A stretch of 64,000 nucleotides of DNA from Larkinella terrae (GTDB lineage Bacteria; Bacteroidota; Bacteroidia; Cytophagales; Spirosomataceae), in contig NZ_WJXZ01000018.1 in NCBI RefSeq assembly GCF_009668025.1, positions 1 through 64,000 on the forward strand, written 5' to 3'. Each line of letters opens with the position of its first letter. Positions within the stretch are counted from its first letter, which is position 1. Below the pieces are notes generated by a model. That model saw nothing but the letters and a program-made list of their open reading frames with translations. It did not search any database and was not told the DNA's origin. Position numbers and translations under genes: made by a program. This document shows positions 41,289 to 52,400 of the stretch, one piece after another.

Positions 41289-42142
41289 TGCCAACCATTC
41301 ATTTACAAGCCCGGATGAACCTGGCGTTCGCCAGCGGCAGCGATTTACTGGACGTCGATTTTACCTTGAAAACCGGTAGCCTGACCGGTTTATACGGCCC
41401 GTCCGGTTCGGGAAAAACCACTCTTTTGCGGATTCTGGCGGGTTTGACCACACCGGAAAGTGGCCGAATTCGGGTCGACGACCGGTTTTGGCTCGATACC
41501 GAACGGCGTATTGATTTGCCCGCTCAGCAACGAAACGTTGGGATGGTTTTTCAGGATGCGGCTTTGTTTCCCAATATGACCGTTCGGCAAAATGTGGAAT
41601 TTGCGGCCGAAAACCGCCGGGCTTTCCTCGTGGATGAACTGTTGGAACTGATGGGTTTACAGAATCTGGCGGACCGAAAACCGGCCACGCTTTCGGGAGG
41701 GCAGCGGCAGCGGGTAGCGCTGATTCGGGCACTGGCGCGACGGCCAAAGGTATTGTTGCTGGACGAACCCTTCTCGGCTTTAGACCGCGAAACCCGCGAC
41801 CAGCTTTTGATGGAACTGGTTCGATTGCACCAGCGATTTGAAACCACAACGGTTTTGGTGAGCCACCAATTGGAAGAAATACACCGGGTAGCCGATCACT
41901 GGATCGAATTAAAAATGGGGAAAATTCACTTCGCCGGGGACCATCCGGACCGTAGCAGTTTCAAAAGTCAGCGGGTTGCCGGAATCGTAACGGAATTGAA
42001 AGAAGAAACCGGGCAGGTTCAAATTTCCCTGACTGATCAAACCGTATTGCTGGAAATGTCGTCGCAAACCTCCGGATGGAAGATCGGCGAAAGGGTGACT
42101 TTTTTAATCGACCCGAACAACCTGGACCGCCCGGCGAATTGA
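41288..42142 (+). CDS. modC: Molybdate ABC transporter ATP-binding protein
   Basis: The protein has 284 residues from the ATG at 41288, which overlaps the modB stop (TGATG); a GTG at 41273 is rejected. Walker A is GPSGSGKTTLLRI, the Q-loop is in GMVFQDAALFPNM and the ABC signature is LSGGQRQRVALIRA. Walker B is VLLLDEPFSALDR and the switch His is in TTVLVSHQLEEI. The C-terminal 60 residues form one Mop/TOBE domain (QRVAGIVTELKEETGQVQIS). It energises ModAB. Confidence 0.95.
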   Translation: MPTIHLQARMNLAFASGSDLLDVDFTLKTGSLTGLYGPSGSGKTTLLRILAGLTTPESGRIRVDDRFWLDTERRIDLPAQQRNVGMVFQDAALFPNMTVRQNVEFAAENRRAFLVDELLELMGLQNLADRKPATLSGGQRQRVALIRALARRPKVLLLDEPFSALDRETRDQLLMELVRLHQRFETTTVLVSHQLEEIHRVADHWIELKMGKIHFAGDHPDRSSFKSQRVAGIVTELKEETGQVQISLTDQTVLLEMSSQTSGWKIGERVTFLIDPNNLDRPAN

Positions 42143-42155
42143 CCAAAAAAGAAAA

Positions 42156-42184
42156 ATCCCCGGAATCTTCGTCCGGGGATCTTT
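42156..42184 (+). terminator. Terminator of modABC
   Basis: The arms atccccgga and tccggggat surround a 7-base loop, close after the modC stop, with a T-containing run following. Confidence 0.8.
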
Positions 42185-42688
42185 GCTACCATTTTCTCTG
42201 TCCTACCTACCTTACCCCGTTAAGAGTAAGGCTCAAAAAAGATCTTTATATTGAATTCGCGCCATGGGTTGATCCGCCTGAACAATACTCGTGGCAATCA
42301 GATTGATCAATTTGCAACGAAATAATAAATGGCCGAATAAATTCAAATGATATCAAATCTTGTGCACGTTGACACGGATTTGAACGAGTAAAATTTTTGA
42401 TGAAATGTCGGGTATGTGTACACCAAAAAAACAGGCGTGAATGTCTAGCTCGAGTAGAGCAGTTCAGCAGGGAAATCTTTAAGGTTCATACACGTTAAGT
42501 ATTAAATCAACGCCTAAAGGTAATGATTATGTCTGGTAAATGCAAGTCAAATCAATTTTTAAAATAAATAAAAATAGTTTTTTCTTCAAGTAAAGTATGT
42601 TCATTTTTTATTTTTCGGGGAAAAATAGCCAATTAAATTGTAAATGAGAGTCTGTTTATTCATTTTCGGAAATCCTAGCTGAATCCTT
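42185..42688. other. 504-bp intergenic region
   Basis: The sequence is AT-rich, especially from 42300 to 42650. No ORF, RNA gene or repeat was seen. It separates modC from an MBL-fold hydrolase on the same strand and presumably holds the promoter of the latter. Confidence 0.5.
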
Positions 42689-43525
42689 ATGAAATTACAA
42701 ATTATTGATACCGGTTTTTTCAAATTAGATGGCGGGGCGATGTTCGGCGTTGTACCGAAGACGCTCTGGAGCAAACACAATCCGGCCGACGACCGCAACC
42801 TTTGTACGTGGGCCATGCGCTGCCTGCTGGTCGAAAACGGGAACCGGTTGTTGTTGGTGGATACCGGCATGGGTGATAAACAGGATGCCCGGTTTTTCAG
42901 TTTTTATGAACCACACGGTGAGGCTTCCCTTTTGACGTCGATCCACCAGGCGGGGTATTCGGAGAAGGATATTACGGATGTTTTATTGACTCACCTGCAC
43001 TTCGATCATGTTGGTGGGGCTGTATATCGGGCGTCTGATCGCTTATTGCCAACGTTCAGTGCAGCAACCTATTGGAGTCATAGCGAACACTGGCAGTGGG
43101 CCACCCATCCGAACCCGCGTGAGAAGGCGTCTTTTTTGAAGGAGAATATGGAGCCATTGCAGGAAAGCGGCCAACTGCAGTTTCTGGATAAAAATAGTTT
43201 CGCATTTCCCAACGTTGATCTAAGGCAGGTCGACGGGCATACCGAAAAAATGACGTTGCCCATTTTTAAGTTTGGGGATCGGACCATTGCGTACGTTGCC
43301 GATTTGATTCCGTCGTCGGCCCACATTGCGTTGCCGTGGATCATGAGCTACGATGTGCGCCCGCTGTTGACGCTGGAAGAAAAAACGCGCTTGCTGCAAC
43401 AGGCCGCCGATGGGAACTGGATTCTGGTTTTCGAACACGATCCGCTTTTTGAAGCTGCCACCGTTGAAGCGACCGAAAAAGGCATCCGAATCCGGGACAA
43501 AGGATCGCTCTCCAGCTTATTATAA
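42689..43525 (+). CDS. MBL-fold metallo-hydrolase
   Basis: The 278 residues have the metal motif LLTHLHFDHVGGAV (HxHxDH), preceded by LLVDTGMGDKQDARFF. Further metal ligands lie in VDGHTEKMTLP (His) and IAYVADLIPSSAHIALPW (Asp). A final His is in WILVFEHDPLFEAATVE. It resembles quorum-quenching-lactonase/AidC-like members of the family. The substrate is not established. It is followed 35 bp later by a patatin gene. Confidence 0.92.
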   Translation: MKLQIIDTGFFKLDGGAMFGVVPKTLWSKHNPADDRNLCTWAMRCLLVENGNRLLLVDTGMGDKQDARFFSFYEPHGEASLLTSIHQAGYSEKDITDVLLTHLHFDHVGGAVYRASDRLLPTFSAATYWSHSEHWQWATHPNPREKASFLKENMEPLQESGQLQFLDKNSFAFPNVDLRQVDGHTEKMTLPIFKFGDRTIAYVADLIPSSAHIALPWIMSYDVRPLLTLEEKTRLLQQAADGNWILVFEHDPLFEAATVEATEKGIRIRDKGSLSSLL

Positions 43526-43560
43526 GAAATAGTTGTCTGGTAATTAATTGATGTAATGCA

Positions 43561-44328
43561 ATGAAAATTGGCCTGGTGCTTTCGGGGGGCGGGGCGCGGG
43601 GGATCGCGCACCTGGGCGTTTTGAAGGGATTGCTCGAGCAGGGCTTTGCATTCGATCAGATTGCGGGTACGAGTGCCGGAGCAATTGTCGGCGCGTTATT
43701 CGCTAATGGATATACGCCTGATGAAATATTGAAAATCATCGAGACGACACCGTTTTACCGGCACATCCGGCCCGCGTTTACCCGGATGGGTTTGCTGCGA
43801 CTTGATAAAGCCGAAGACTTATACCGGACTTATCTGCCGCACGATCGTTTTGAAGCCCTACAAATCCCTATGCACGTAGTGGCGACGGATTTGAACGAAG
43901 GCGTTCTGACGGTTTTTGAAACCGGTGAACTCGTCCGGCCCATCCTGGCGTCCTGTTGTTTGCCCGGAATCTTTGAACCGTATCTGATCAATAAACGACA
44001 ATACGTTGATGGGGCGGTTTTGAATAATATGCCGGTGGAAGTTGTTGAGCCGAAAGTTGATTTTATCGTGGGCGTTCACTGCAATCCGTTCACGACGCAA
44101 AAACCGATTACCTCCGTCAAAGGCGTCCTGGAACGCAGCCTGATTCTGGCCGTCCGCAGCAAAACCAAGGAACGCCTGGCCAAATGCAATCTGCTCATCG
44201 AGCCGCCCGAACTCAGCCGCTTCGATGTGTTCGACTGGCGACGGGCCCGCGATCTCTTCCGCATTGGTTACCAGCACACCCAATCCATCAAATCCGAGCT
44301 AAGCAAAACGCTGGATTCTGTCTTGTAA
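43561..44328 (+). CDS. Patatin-like phospholipase family protein (RssA-type)
   Basis: The 255 residues carry the oxyanion motif GGGARGIAHLGVL (9-21), nucleophile Ser38 in GTSAG, and catalytic Asp150 in YVDGAVLNNMPVE. The short single-domain form resembles RssA/YchK. It is an intracellular serine hydrolase of lipids in other bacteria; the substrate here is unknown. It probably shares transcription with the MBL-fold gene. Confidence 0.93.
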   Translation: MKIGLVLSGGGARGIAHLGVLKGLLEQGFAFDQIAGTSAGAIVGALFANGYTPDEILKIIETTPFYRHIRPAFTRMGLLRLDKAEDLYRTYLPHDRFEALQIPMHVVATDLNEGVLTVFETGELVRPILASCCLPGIFEPYLINKRQYVDGAVLNNMPVEVVEPKVDFIVGVHCNPFTTQKPITSVKGVLERSLILAVRSKTKERLAKCNLLIEPPELSRFDVFDWRRARDLFRIGYQHTQSIKSELSKTLDSVL

Positions 44329-44744
44329 CTGACCTGTAATAAACCGAGGCAAATCAATTGTTTGGGAACCGCTACTGCAAAACGCCGAACCTTTCCGTCT
44401 GTTTGTAAACCGGTTGGGCAGAAATGAATACATTTTGTAACCCAATGAGGTAGCAAATACGGAACGTTGCCTGCCAGAGTGATCTCATCGCTTTTTCTTG
44501 GACTAAAATATAGAAGAACTGGGTATGTCTTTGTTTATCAGCTATTTATAGCTTTATTTTTATTTTTTGTTTAATTGCAGAGCCGATAAATTATCGTTTA
44601 TTGGTATGCAGGCATACAAATTTTTTTGATTGTAAGGCACTTCTTATCCCCCGGATTGCATTAAATTGCCATTAAGTAAATTCCCATTGAGTGCGGGATT
44701 ACGTAATAGTTTATCAATTTCATTAACAAACCAAACCTATTTGT
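44329..44744. other. 416-bp region upstream of the first SusC gene
   Basis: The sequence is AT-rich from about 44480. A 6+2+6 palindrome gtatgc-ag-gcatac (44604-44617) could be an operator. No exact TAnnTTTG box was chosen, and no ORF was seen. Confidence 0.4.
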
Positions 44745-47738
44745 ATGAGAAGATCATTACTGCTTAGCTGTCTGCTAACCCTATTGGTGTGGGCGACGGC
44801 TAGTGCGCAAGACCGGCAGGTGACGGGAAAGGTCACGTCTGCCGATGACGGATCATCGTTGCCGGGTGTATCCATTCAAGTGAAAGGGTCCTCGCGCGGC
44901 ACCCAGACTGACGCCAATGGCGCCTACACGATCAGTGTTCCCAGCTCGGGCGGTACGCTGATTTTTAGCTTCATCGGTACTACTACGCAGGAAGTTGAAA
45001 TTGGCAATCGCAGCACGATTGATGTCAGACTGGTCAACGATGCCCGCGCCTTGAATGAGGTGGTCGTGGTTGGGTACGGTACGCAGCAACGTCGGGACCT
45101 GACCGGTTCTCAGGTAACGGTCAGAGGTGACGACATTGCCCGGCTACCGGTGCAAACGTTCGAAACCGCCCTGCAGGGCCGTACGCCGGGCGTTCAGATT
45201 ACGCAGGGAAGCGGTCGGCTGGGGTCGGCGCTGCAGATCCGGGTTCGCGGGGCGGCTTCCATTTCGGCCGGAAACGAACCTCTGTACGTGCTGGATGGCA
45301 TTCCGATTACTTCACAGGACGTCAATACCACGGACAACGAACTTTTCAGCCCGCTGGCCGACATTGATCCGAATGATATTGAGTCCATTGAAATTCTGAA
45401 AGATGCTTCGGCATCGGCTATTTATGGCTCACGGGCCAGCAATGGCGTCGTGCTGGTGACAACCAAACGGGGAAAAGTGGGCCGGACCAACGTAACCGTC
45501 GGTTATTATACCGGGGTGAGTAAACCAACCCGACTGCGCAAATTCCTGAATGCCGCCCAGTACAAGGAACTCTTCTCGGAAGCCGCCACCAATGCCGGTT
45601 ATGTTCCGGCCGAGGAATTTGAAGGCGCCGGGCTGGACCTTAATTCCACCTCCGACGTAAACTGGTCCGACCAGGCTTTTCAAACCGGGTCGGTCAATCA
45701 GGCAAATTTCGGGATCAGCGGAGGAAACGAAAAGACCCGCTTCAACCTTTCAGGGGCGCTCAACAAGCAGATCGGGATTGTGATCGCGAATGAATTCAAG
45801 CGGAACAACATCCGGTTAAACCTGGATCATAACATCAGCAAGAAGTTTACCGTCGGAACCAGTCTGGCCCTGACCCGGACGATTAACCGCAAAACACCGG
45901 GCGACAACGCTTTCTCGAACCCGGTGCAGCTGAACGCACTGCCGCCGATCCAGCCGATCTACGATCCGGCCAATCCGACCCAGTTTAACCGGCAGACGCT
46001 GTATTACAACAACCTGATCGAAGTCACCAATGCCTATAATTATGCAAATACGTACCGGATTTTTGGCAACCTGTTTGGATCGTATCAGGTCATTCCCGGA
46101 CTGACGTTCCGCACCGAATACGGTTTTGACTTTTTGAACCTGCAGGAAGAACTTTATCAAGGCCGCCTGACGGAAGATGGTTCGCCCACGGGCTACGGCT
46201 ACCAGGCGCAGTCGCGGGCGCTGAACTGGACGACCAACAATACCCTGTCGTATTTGCGGACTTTCGGTAATCACAACATTGACTTACTGGGAGGTATAAC
46301 CTACCAGGAACAGAATTTGCAGTCCGTAACAACCTCGGGCCGGGGTTTTCCAAACGATCAGTTTAAGAAACTGGCCAGTGCGGCCCGCATTCTGAGTGGC
46401 AGTTCGACTGCCACGGGGTACAGCATTCTTTCGTACGTTGCCCGGGCCAACTACAAATACCGGGATCGGTACCTGCTCGGACTGTCGGGCCGGATCGATG
46501 GCTCATCGCGGTTTGGGGCTAATAACCGGTACGGTTTTTTTCCATCGGTGTCGGCAGGCTGGGTGCTGAATGAAGAGCCTTTCATTAAAAATCTGGTTCC
46601 CGTTCTTAGTCTGTTGAAACTGCGGGCCAGCTACGGCGTAACCGGCAACTCAGAAATTGGCAACTTCGACTCGCGGGGTTTGTATTCCGCCATTCCGTAC
46701 GCGGATCAGGCCGGTATTCAGCCTACCCAGATCGCCAATCCGGATTTGCGCTGGGAAAAATCGTCGCAGTTTGATCTGGGTCTGGAATTTGGCTTCCGCA
46801 ATAACCGGGTGAACGGCCAGATCGATTTATATGACAAAACGACCAACGACTTGCTGCTGAACGTACCGCAACCTGCCATTAACGGTTTTACGACCATCGC
46901 CCGCAACATCGGTAGTTTGCGAAACCGGGGAATCGAATTCAGCGTGACCTCCCAGAATCTGGTTGGCGCTTTCCGCTGGTCGACTAATTTCAACATTTCC
47001 TTCAACCGCAATAAAGTACTCCGGCTCGATGTATCGCCCATCCGCCCCAATTCGCGCTTCCTGAGCTACGTGACGGAAGGGCAGCCACTGGGTATTTTCT
47101 ACGGTAAAAAGTATTTGGGTGCTGACCCCGCCAATGGCGACGCCCTGTATGAAGGCCCGGATGGAAAACCGACCAACGATTACGCTTCGGCGCCGGACCT
47201 GTACGTCGGCAACCCGAACCCGGATTTTACGGGTGGTTTGACCAATAATTTCTCCTACAAAGGCTTCGACCTGAACGTGTTGCTGCAATTCGTTTCGGGA
47301 AATGATATCTACAACGTTGCCGGATTATTCCAGTCAGTCAATGGCGATTATTTTGATAACCAAACCGTTGACCAGCTGAGACGCTGGCAAAAACCGGGTG
47401 ATCAGACTGACATTCCGCAGGCGCGTCTGTACGAAGGAAACGGAACGTCGGTTTCGTCGCGCTGGGTGCAGGATGGGTCGTTTCTCCGGGTTAAAACCGT
47501 TTCGCTGGGCTATAATGTGCCGAGTCGGTTGATGCGCCGGGTTTTTGCGCAGTCGGCCCGGATTTACGTGTCAGCCCTGAACCTGTTTACGTTTACCAAG
47601 TATACCGGGTACGATCCCGAGGTGAGCACGCAGTACGCAAATTCGTCGACCCAAACGGCCAACGTCGCCTTGGGACACGATTTCTATACGCCACCGCAGG
47701 CCCGGACGATCACGGTTGGTATCAATCTCGGATTCTAA
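44745..47738 (+). CDS. SusC/RagA-family TonB-linked outer membrane protein (1)
   Basis: The 997 residues have a signal peptide (MRRSLLLSCLLTLLVWATASA) and a CarboxypepD_reg-like domain (about 24-105: VTGKVTSADDGSSLPGVSIQVKG). The plug (about 110-225) carries LQGRTPGVQITQGSGRLG and the SusC signature IEILKDASASAIYGSRASNGVV. A 22-strand-type barrel with aromatic C-terminus (VGINLGF) follows. It imports oligomers with the SusD lipoprotein encoded 70 bp downstream. No adjacent sigma/anti-sigma or enzyme gene fixes the substrate. Confidence 0.96.
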   Translation: MRRSLLLSCLLTLLVWATASAQDRQVTGKVTSADDGSSLPGVSIQVKGSSRGTQTDANGAYTISVPSSGGTLIFSFIGTTTQEVEIGNRSTIDVRLVNDARALNEVVVVGYGTQQRRDLTGSQVTVRGDDIARLPVQTFETALQGRTPGVQITQGSGRLGSALQIRVRGAASISAGNEPLYVLDGIPITSQDVNTTDNELFSPLADIDPNDIESIEILKDASASAIYGSRASNGVVLVTTKRGKVGRTNVTVGYYTGVSKPTRLRKFLNAAQYKELFSEAATNAGYVPAEEFEGAGLDLNSTSDVNWSDQAFQTGSVNQANFGISGGNEKTRFNLSGALNKQIGIVIANEFKRNNIRLNLDHNISKKFTVGTSLALTRTINRKTPGDNAFSNPVQLNALPPIQPIYDPANPTQFNRQTLYYNNLIEVTNAYNYANTYRIFGNLFGSYQVIPGLTFRTEYGFDFLNLQEELYQGRLTEDGSPTGYGYQAQSRALNWTTNNTLSYLRTFGNHNIDLLGGITYQEQNLQSVTTSGRGFPNDQFKKLASAARILSGSSTATGYSILSYVARANYKYRDRYLLGLSGRIDGSSRFGANNRYGFFPSVSAGWVLNEEPFIKNLVPVLSLLKLRASYGVTGNSEIGNFDSRGLYSAIPYADQAGIQPTQIANPDLRWEKSSQFDLGLEFGFRNNRVNGQIDLYDKTTNDLLLNVPQPAINGFTTIARNIGSLRNRGIEFSVTSQNLVGAFRWSTNFNISFNRNKVLRLDVSPIRPNSRFLSYVTEGQPLGIFYGKKYLGADPANGDALYEGPDGKPTNDYASAPDLYVGNPNPDFTGGLTNNFSYKGFDLNVLLQFVSGNDIYNVAGLFQSVNGDYFDNQTVDQLRRWQKPGDQTDIPQARLYEGNGTSVSSRWVQDGSFLRVKTVSLGYNVPSRLMRRVFAQSARIYVSALNLFTFTKYTGYDPEVSTQYANSSTQTANVALGHDFYTPPQARTITVGINLGF

Positions 47739-47808
47739 ATTTTAGCCGGATTGTCAGCTCATCTCCGCAAACCTGCGTGGAGGAAGACAATCAAAAAAGA
47801 CTTTCAGG

Positions 47809-49182
47809 ATGAAAAAAATAATCGCAATCTTAAGCGTTTCGCTGGTTTTGGGCCTGTCGGCCTGCGACAACCGGCTGAATCTGCAACCCGCCCAGTCGAT
47901 TGATGCCGCAACGGCTTTATCGACGGAACAGGATGTCGAAAGTGCCATTATCGGGGCTTACGGTCAATTGGGCAACGGGGCCTTGTACGGAACCAACCTG
48001 AACCTGCTGTCTGAATTGCAGGGAGCCGAAGGGTACCTGACCTGGCGCGGCACGTTTGCCAGTTACCGCGAAGTGTATCAGAAAACGACGCAGGCCATCA
48101 ATACCGATGTAACCCGCACCTGGGTGAATGCTTACGCGGCCATTAATACCGTCAATAATGTGCTGGAAGCGCTGGGCAAGGTGCAGGATGCTGATAAAAA
48201 AGCCCAACTGGAAGGAGAAGCGCGGTTTGTACGGGGCATTCTGTATTTTGAACTGGCACGGTATTATGCCCTGCCCTGGGGTGCAACCGCCGACAACAGT
48301 CAGCCGGGCGTGCCGATCGTGTTGCGGGCCACCATCACCGCGGATCAGGCTGCCCAAACCGCAGCCCGGAATACAGTCGCTCAGGTTTACGCCCAAGCAA
48401 TCGACGATCTGACCAAAGCATCGACCTTGTTGCCCACCGATAACAGAACGCGGGCGGATAAGTATTCGGCTCTGGCGTTTCTGGCGCGGGTTTACCTGCA
48501 GCAAAGCGATTATACCAAAGCGCTGAATGCCGCCAATCAGGTCATTGAGTCGGGGCAATTCCGGCTGAATCCGTCGGTTACTTCTGCCTTCCGCAACCGG
48601 AATACGTCAGAAAGTATTTTCGAAATTCAGCAAAACGATCAGAACAACGCCGGAACGTCGAACGACGGTCTGACCACCCTGTATGCCAGCTTGCCGGTAA
48701 ATGGCGTCAATATTGGTCGGGGTGACATCCAGGTAAACACGGCTTTTGTTACTTCGTATGATTCGACGGATGCGCGCCGGACGGAGCTTTTTTACATCGG
48801 ATACAAAGGTGTAAACCGCTACTATACGGGAAAATACACCGACTTTGGTGCCAACATTCCGGTGATTCGGCTGGCGGAAATGATGCTGGTCCGTGCCGAA
48901 TGCAACCTCCGGCTGAATTCAACGGTGGGCGCCACGCCAGCCGCCGATCTGAACGCCATCCGGCAGCGCGCAGGGATCGCGCCGATTGCGGCACCGACGA
49001 TCCAGAACGTCCTAACCGAGCGGGTTAAAGAACTGGCATTCGAGGGGTTACGCATCCACGACATCAAACGGACCAAAGGCAAAACCGGTGATTATAACTG
49101 GAATGATCCGAAGCTGGTGTTCCCGATTCCAAAACGCGAAGTTGACGCCAACAACCTGCTGGTTCAGAATCCGGGCTATTGA
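47809..49182 (+). CDS. SusD/RagB-family outer membrane lipoprotein (1)
   Basis: The 457 residues have a lipoprotein signal (MKKIIAILSVSLVLGLSAC, Cys19). SusD helices include NLQPAQSIDAATALSTEQDV, EARFVRGILYFELARYYALPWG and YSALAFLARVYLQQSDYTKAL. The C-terminus is the typical ERVKELAFEGLRIHDIKR...WNDPKLVFPIPKREVDANNLLVQNPGY. It forms the lid of the preceding SusC. The hairpin at 49204 ends the pair's transcript. Confidence 0.96.
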   Translation: MKKIIAILSVSLVLGLSACDNRLNLQPAQSIDAATALSTEQDVESAIIGAYGQLGNGALYGTNLNLLSELQGAEGYLTWRGTFASYREVYQKTTQAINTDVTRTWVNAYAAINTVNNVLEALGKVQDADKKAQLEGEARFVRGILYFELARYYALPWGATADNSQPGVPIVLRATITADQAAQTAARNTVAQVYAQAIDDLTKASTLLPTDNRTRADKYSALAFLARVYLQQSDYTKALNAANQVIESGQFRLNPSVTSAFRNRNTSESIFEIQQNDQNNAGTSNDGLTTLYASLPVNGVNIGRGDIQVNTAFVTSYDSTDARRTELFYIGYKGVNRYYTGKYTDFGANIPVIRLAEMMLVRAECNLRLNSTVGATPAADLNAIRQRAGIAPIAAPTIQNVLTERVKELAFEGLRIHDIKRTKGKTGDYNWNDPKLVFPIPKREVDANNLLVQNPGY

Positions 49183-49203
49183 CAGGTAGTAAAAGCTAAT
49201 ACT

Positions 49204-49237
49204 AAAAACGCCGTTCCCTCAGGGTTCGGCGTTTTTA
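49204..49237 (+). terminator. Terminator of the first SusCD pair
   Basis: The stem aaaaacgccg / cggcgttttt has a loop that contains further weak pairing (ttccctcagggtt). A T-run follows. Confidence 0.85.
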
Positions 49238-49336
49238 TTTGGCCTAACTACAACGTTTCAGTCAAAAACCGCGTCATGGTCTATGTTACAGAATTTTTTA
49301 TTCGGTATACATTGATTAATAGATCTTCAACGTTTA

Positions 49337-49344
49337 TAATTTTG
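49337..49344 (+). promoter_or_regulatory. Candidate -7 element of the second SusCD operon
   Basis: TAATTTTG matches TAnnTTTG; TTG at 49312-49314 is 22 bp upstream. The ATG lies 85 bp downstream. Confidence 0.42.
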
Positions 49345-49429
49345 AAAATTAAGTATATTGGACTTTTAATGGGCAGAAAAGGCATTTAATCCTGGCCGGG
49401 AGTTCAGTTAAACACGCAGTAACCAATCT

Positions 49430-52400
49430 ATGGGAAGACGGTCTACTTTTTTAAGTTCCTGGTTATTACTTCTTATTCTGTCGGGCAGTCTGGCATTTGG
49501 GCAGACTCGCCGGGTGACGGGGCGGGTAACCTCGGCGCAGGACGGAACCACGCTGCCGGGCGTGAACGTCGTTGTGAAGGGAACAACCATCGGCGTCAGC
49601 ACCGATGCGCAGGGGAGTTACAGCATCAACGTCCCCGACGACAAAAATATCCTGACTTTCTCCTCCATCGCGCTAATTGCCCAGGACGTCACGATCAATA
49701 ACCGGTCAGTCATCAATGTGCAGTTGAAGGAAGCCGTCAACGAACTGGCACAGGTCGTCGTAACGGGATACAACTCCGTCCAGAAGAAAGACATTACCGG
49801 CTCGATGGTTTCGGTATCTTCTGAAAAATTCAAAGAGCTTCCGGTAACGAGTTTCGATCAGGCTTTGCAAGGTCAGGCTGCGGGGGTTCAGGTAACCCAA
49901 TCGTCGGGTACGCCGGGGGGGGGTATTTCCGTCCGTGTTCGGGGTAGCACGTCCATCTCGGCCAGCAACCGGCCCCTGTTTATTGTCGATGGCGTTCCTG
50001 TCGAAGACGGCGGTCTTTCTTCGCTGGGTACCGGCGGGCAGAACGACAACGCTTTTGCGTTGCTGAATCCGAATGATATCGAGTCGATGCAGATTTTGAA
50101 AGATGCTTCGGCCAAAGCCATTTACGGCTCCCGGGCCGCCAACGGTGTGGTGCTAATCACCACCAAGCGCGGGAAGAACAACGAAAAAACCACGATCACG
50201 GCGGAAGTGCAGCGGGGTATGACGGAAATTATCCGCAAACCGCGTTTGTTGAACTCGACGGAATTGCTCGAACTGCAACGCGAAGCGGTTGTCAATGCCG
50301 GTCAGGACCCGGACAAATTCGGGTTAATTCCCGGCGTAACCGACGCGATCAATACGGATTGGGTCGATGCCGTTACCCGTCGCGGACTCTACAAGCAATA
50401 CCAGCTTTCGGCGAGCGGTGGAACCGAACGAACCCGGTTTTACATCAGTGGCAACTTCCGTGACGAGCAGGGTGTTCTGCTGGCGAATGAGTTTAAACGC
50501 ATGAGTGGAACGGTCAATCTGGACCACAAAGCCAACTCGAAGTTATCATTCGGAACCAATATGACGCTGGCCCGCTCCATGAACAAACGGGTGTTGGGCG
50601 ATAACTCGCTCAATGGGGTTTACTCCGGGGCGGTCAATAGCCTGCCATTTTATTCGCCCTACAATGAAAAAGGGCAGATCCTGGTGCCGGGTGATCCGAA
50701 TTATTCCCTGCGCAATTACAACCCGGTTGGCGAAGCCCTGTTTCCGCGCCAAAATGTAATTTCGGTCAAAATGTTAGGCGGTATTTACGCAGAGTATGAA
50801 TTACTGGATAACCTGCGGTTTCGGTCCAAAGCCAGTATCGACTACAATAGCGTTATCGACGATGATTACTTCCCGACGACGACCTGGGCGGGCGGGATCA
50901 GCGAAGGTGTCGGCGGGCAGGGGCTCGGGGTTTATACGGCTTCCGTAGCGGCTACCTTCATCAATACCAACACGCTGACGTACAATGCGCTATTCAGCGA
51001 AAAGCACCGCCTGAGTGTGATGCTGGGTCACGAACTGATCAACCGGACGGACCGGAGCAGCTTTGTGCAGGGTCGGTTGTTTACCAGCGACGACTTTACA
51101 TATATCAGTTCAGCCGGTGTAGTCGACCAGGGAGGCTCAGGGTTGTCCAACAGCGGTCTGTTGTCGTTCTTTGGGGAAGCCCGGTATGACTACAAGGAAC
51201 GCTACCTGTTTACGCTGACCTCGCGGTACGACGGCTCATCACGATTCGGGAGTGACCGCCGGTTTGGGTTTTTTCCATCGGCTTCGGCTGCCTGGCGGAT
51301 TTCCGGCGAAGAGTTCATGGAGCGTTTCCGCGACCTGAGCGACCTGAAGCTGCGGGCCAGTTTTGGTTACACGGGTAACGAACGAATTGGAGACTTCCAG
51401 TTTCTGGGTACCTGGGGATCAACAACCTACAGCGGGGCCACGGGTCTGGGACCATCGTCGGTTCCGAACCCTTTTCTGCAGTGGGAGCGAACCCGCGAAG
51501 CCAACTTAGGATTGGATGCTTCCTTTTTTAACGGTCGCTTGTCTTTCTCGATCGATGCTTACGACAACTTAACGGATAAACTCTTGTTTGCCCAGCCCAT
51601 TCCGCGTACGACCGGTTTTGGCGCCGTTCAGGGAAATATCGGTAAAGTATCGAACAAAGGAGCCGAGTTGACGGTGTCTTCGGTCAATCTGAATAAAACC
51701 GTGCGCTGGAGCACGGATCTGAACCTGTCTCACAACTCCAATAAAGTCGTGGAACTCGATACGCCCGAACCGTTGTACCGGGGTTACCAGGCTTCCGGAG
51801 CCACGGCGACGAACATTATTTTGCCCGGCCAGCCGCTCGGGACGTTCTGGGGACTCAAGTTCCTGGGCGTTGATCCGGCAACGGGCGACGCAATTTATGA
51901 AGATAAAAACGGCGATGGCCGGATTACGCCCGACGATGCGCAGGTAATCGGAACGGCCCAGGCCAAACTCTTCGGTGGGATGACCAACAAAGTGTCGTGG
52001 AATGGCTTCGATCTGAGTGTTTTCCTCCAGTTCTCGTACGGAAACAAAGTGCTCAATTTGACGAAGAACAGTACGGTCAATGCAGGCGAATCTTTGGAGT
52101 TCAACCAGAGCAAGGATGCGCTGAAACGTTGGCGGAAACCGGGAGACATTACCAGCGTTCCCCGGTACGAATTCGAAAATACGTTCAATAACTACCAAAG
52201 CAGCCGGTTTCTGGAAGATGGATCTTACCTCCGCCTGAAAAACGTGACCCTGGGGTATAATGTTAATAAAAAGTGGGTAAACCGGGTCAAGGTGGCCAGC
52301 GCCCGGGTGTACGTTTCGGGAACCAACCTCTGGACACTGACAAAATACAGCGGTTCCGATCCGGAAGTAAGTACGCTTGACGGATCGACCTCGGCACAGG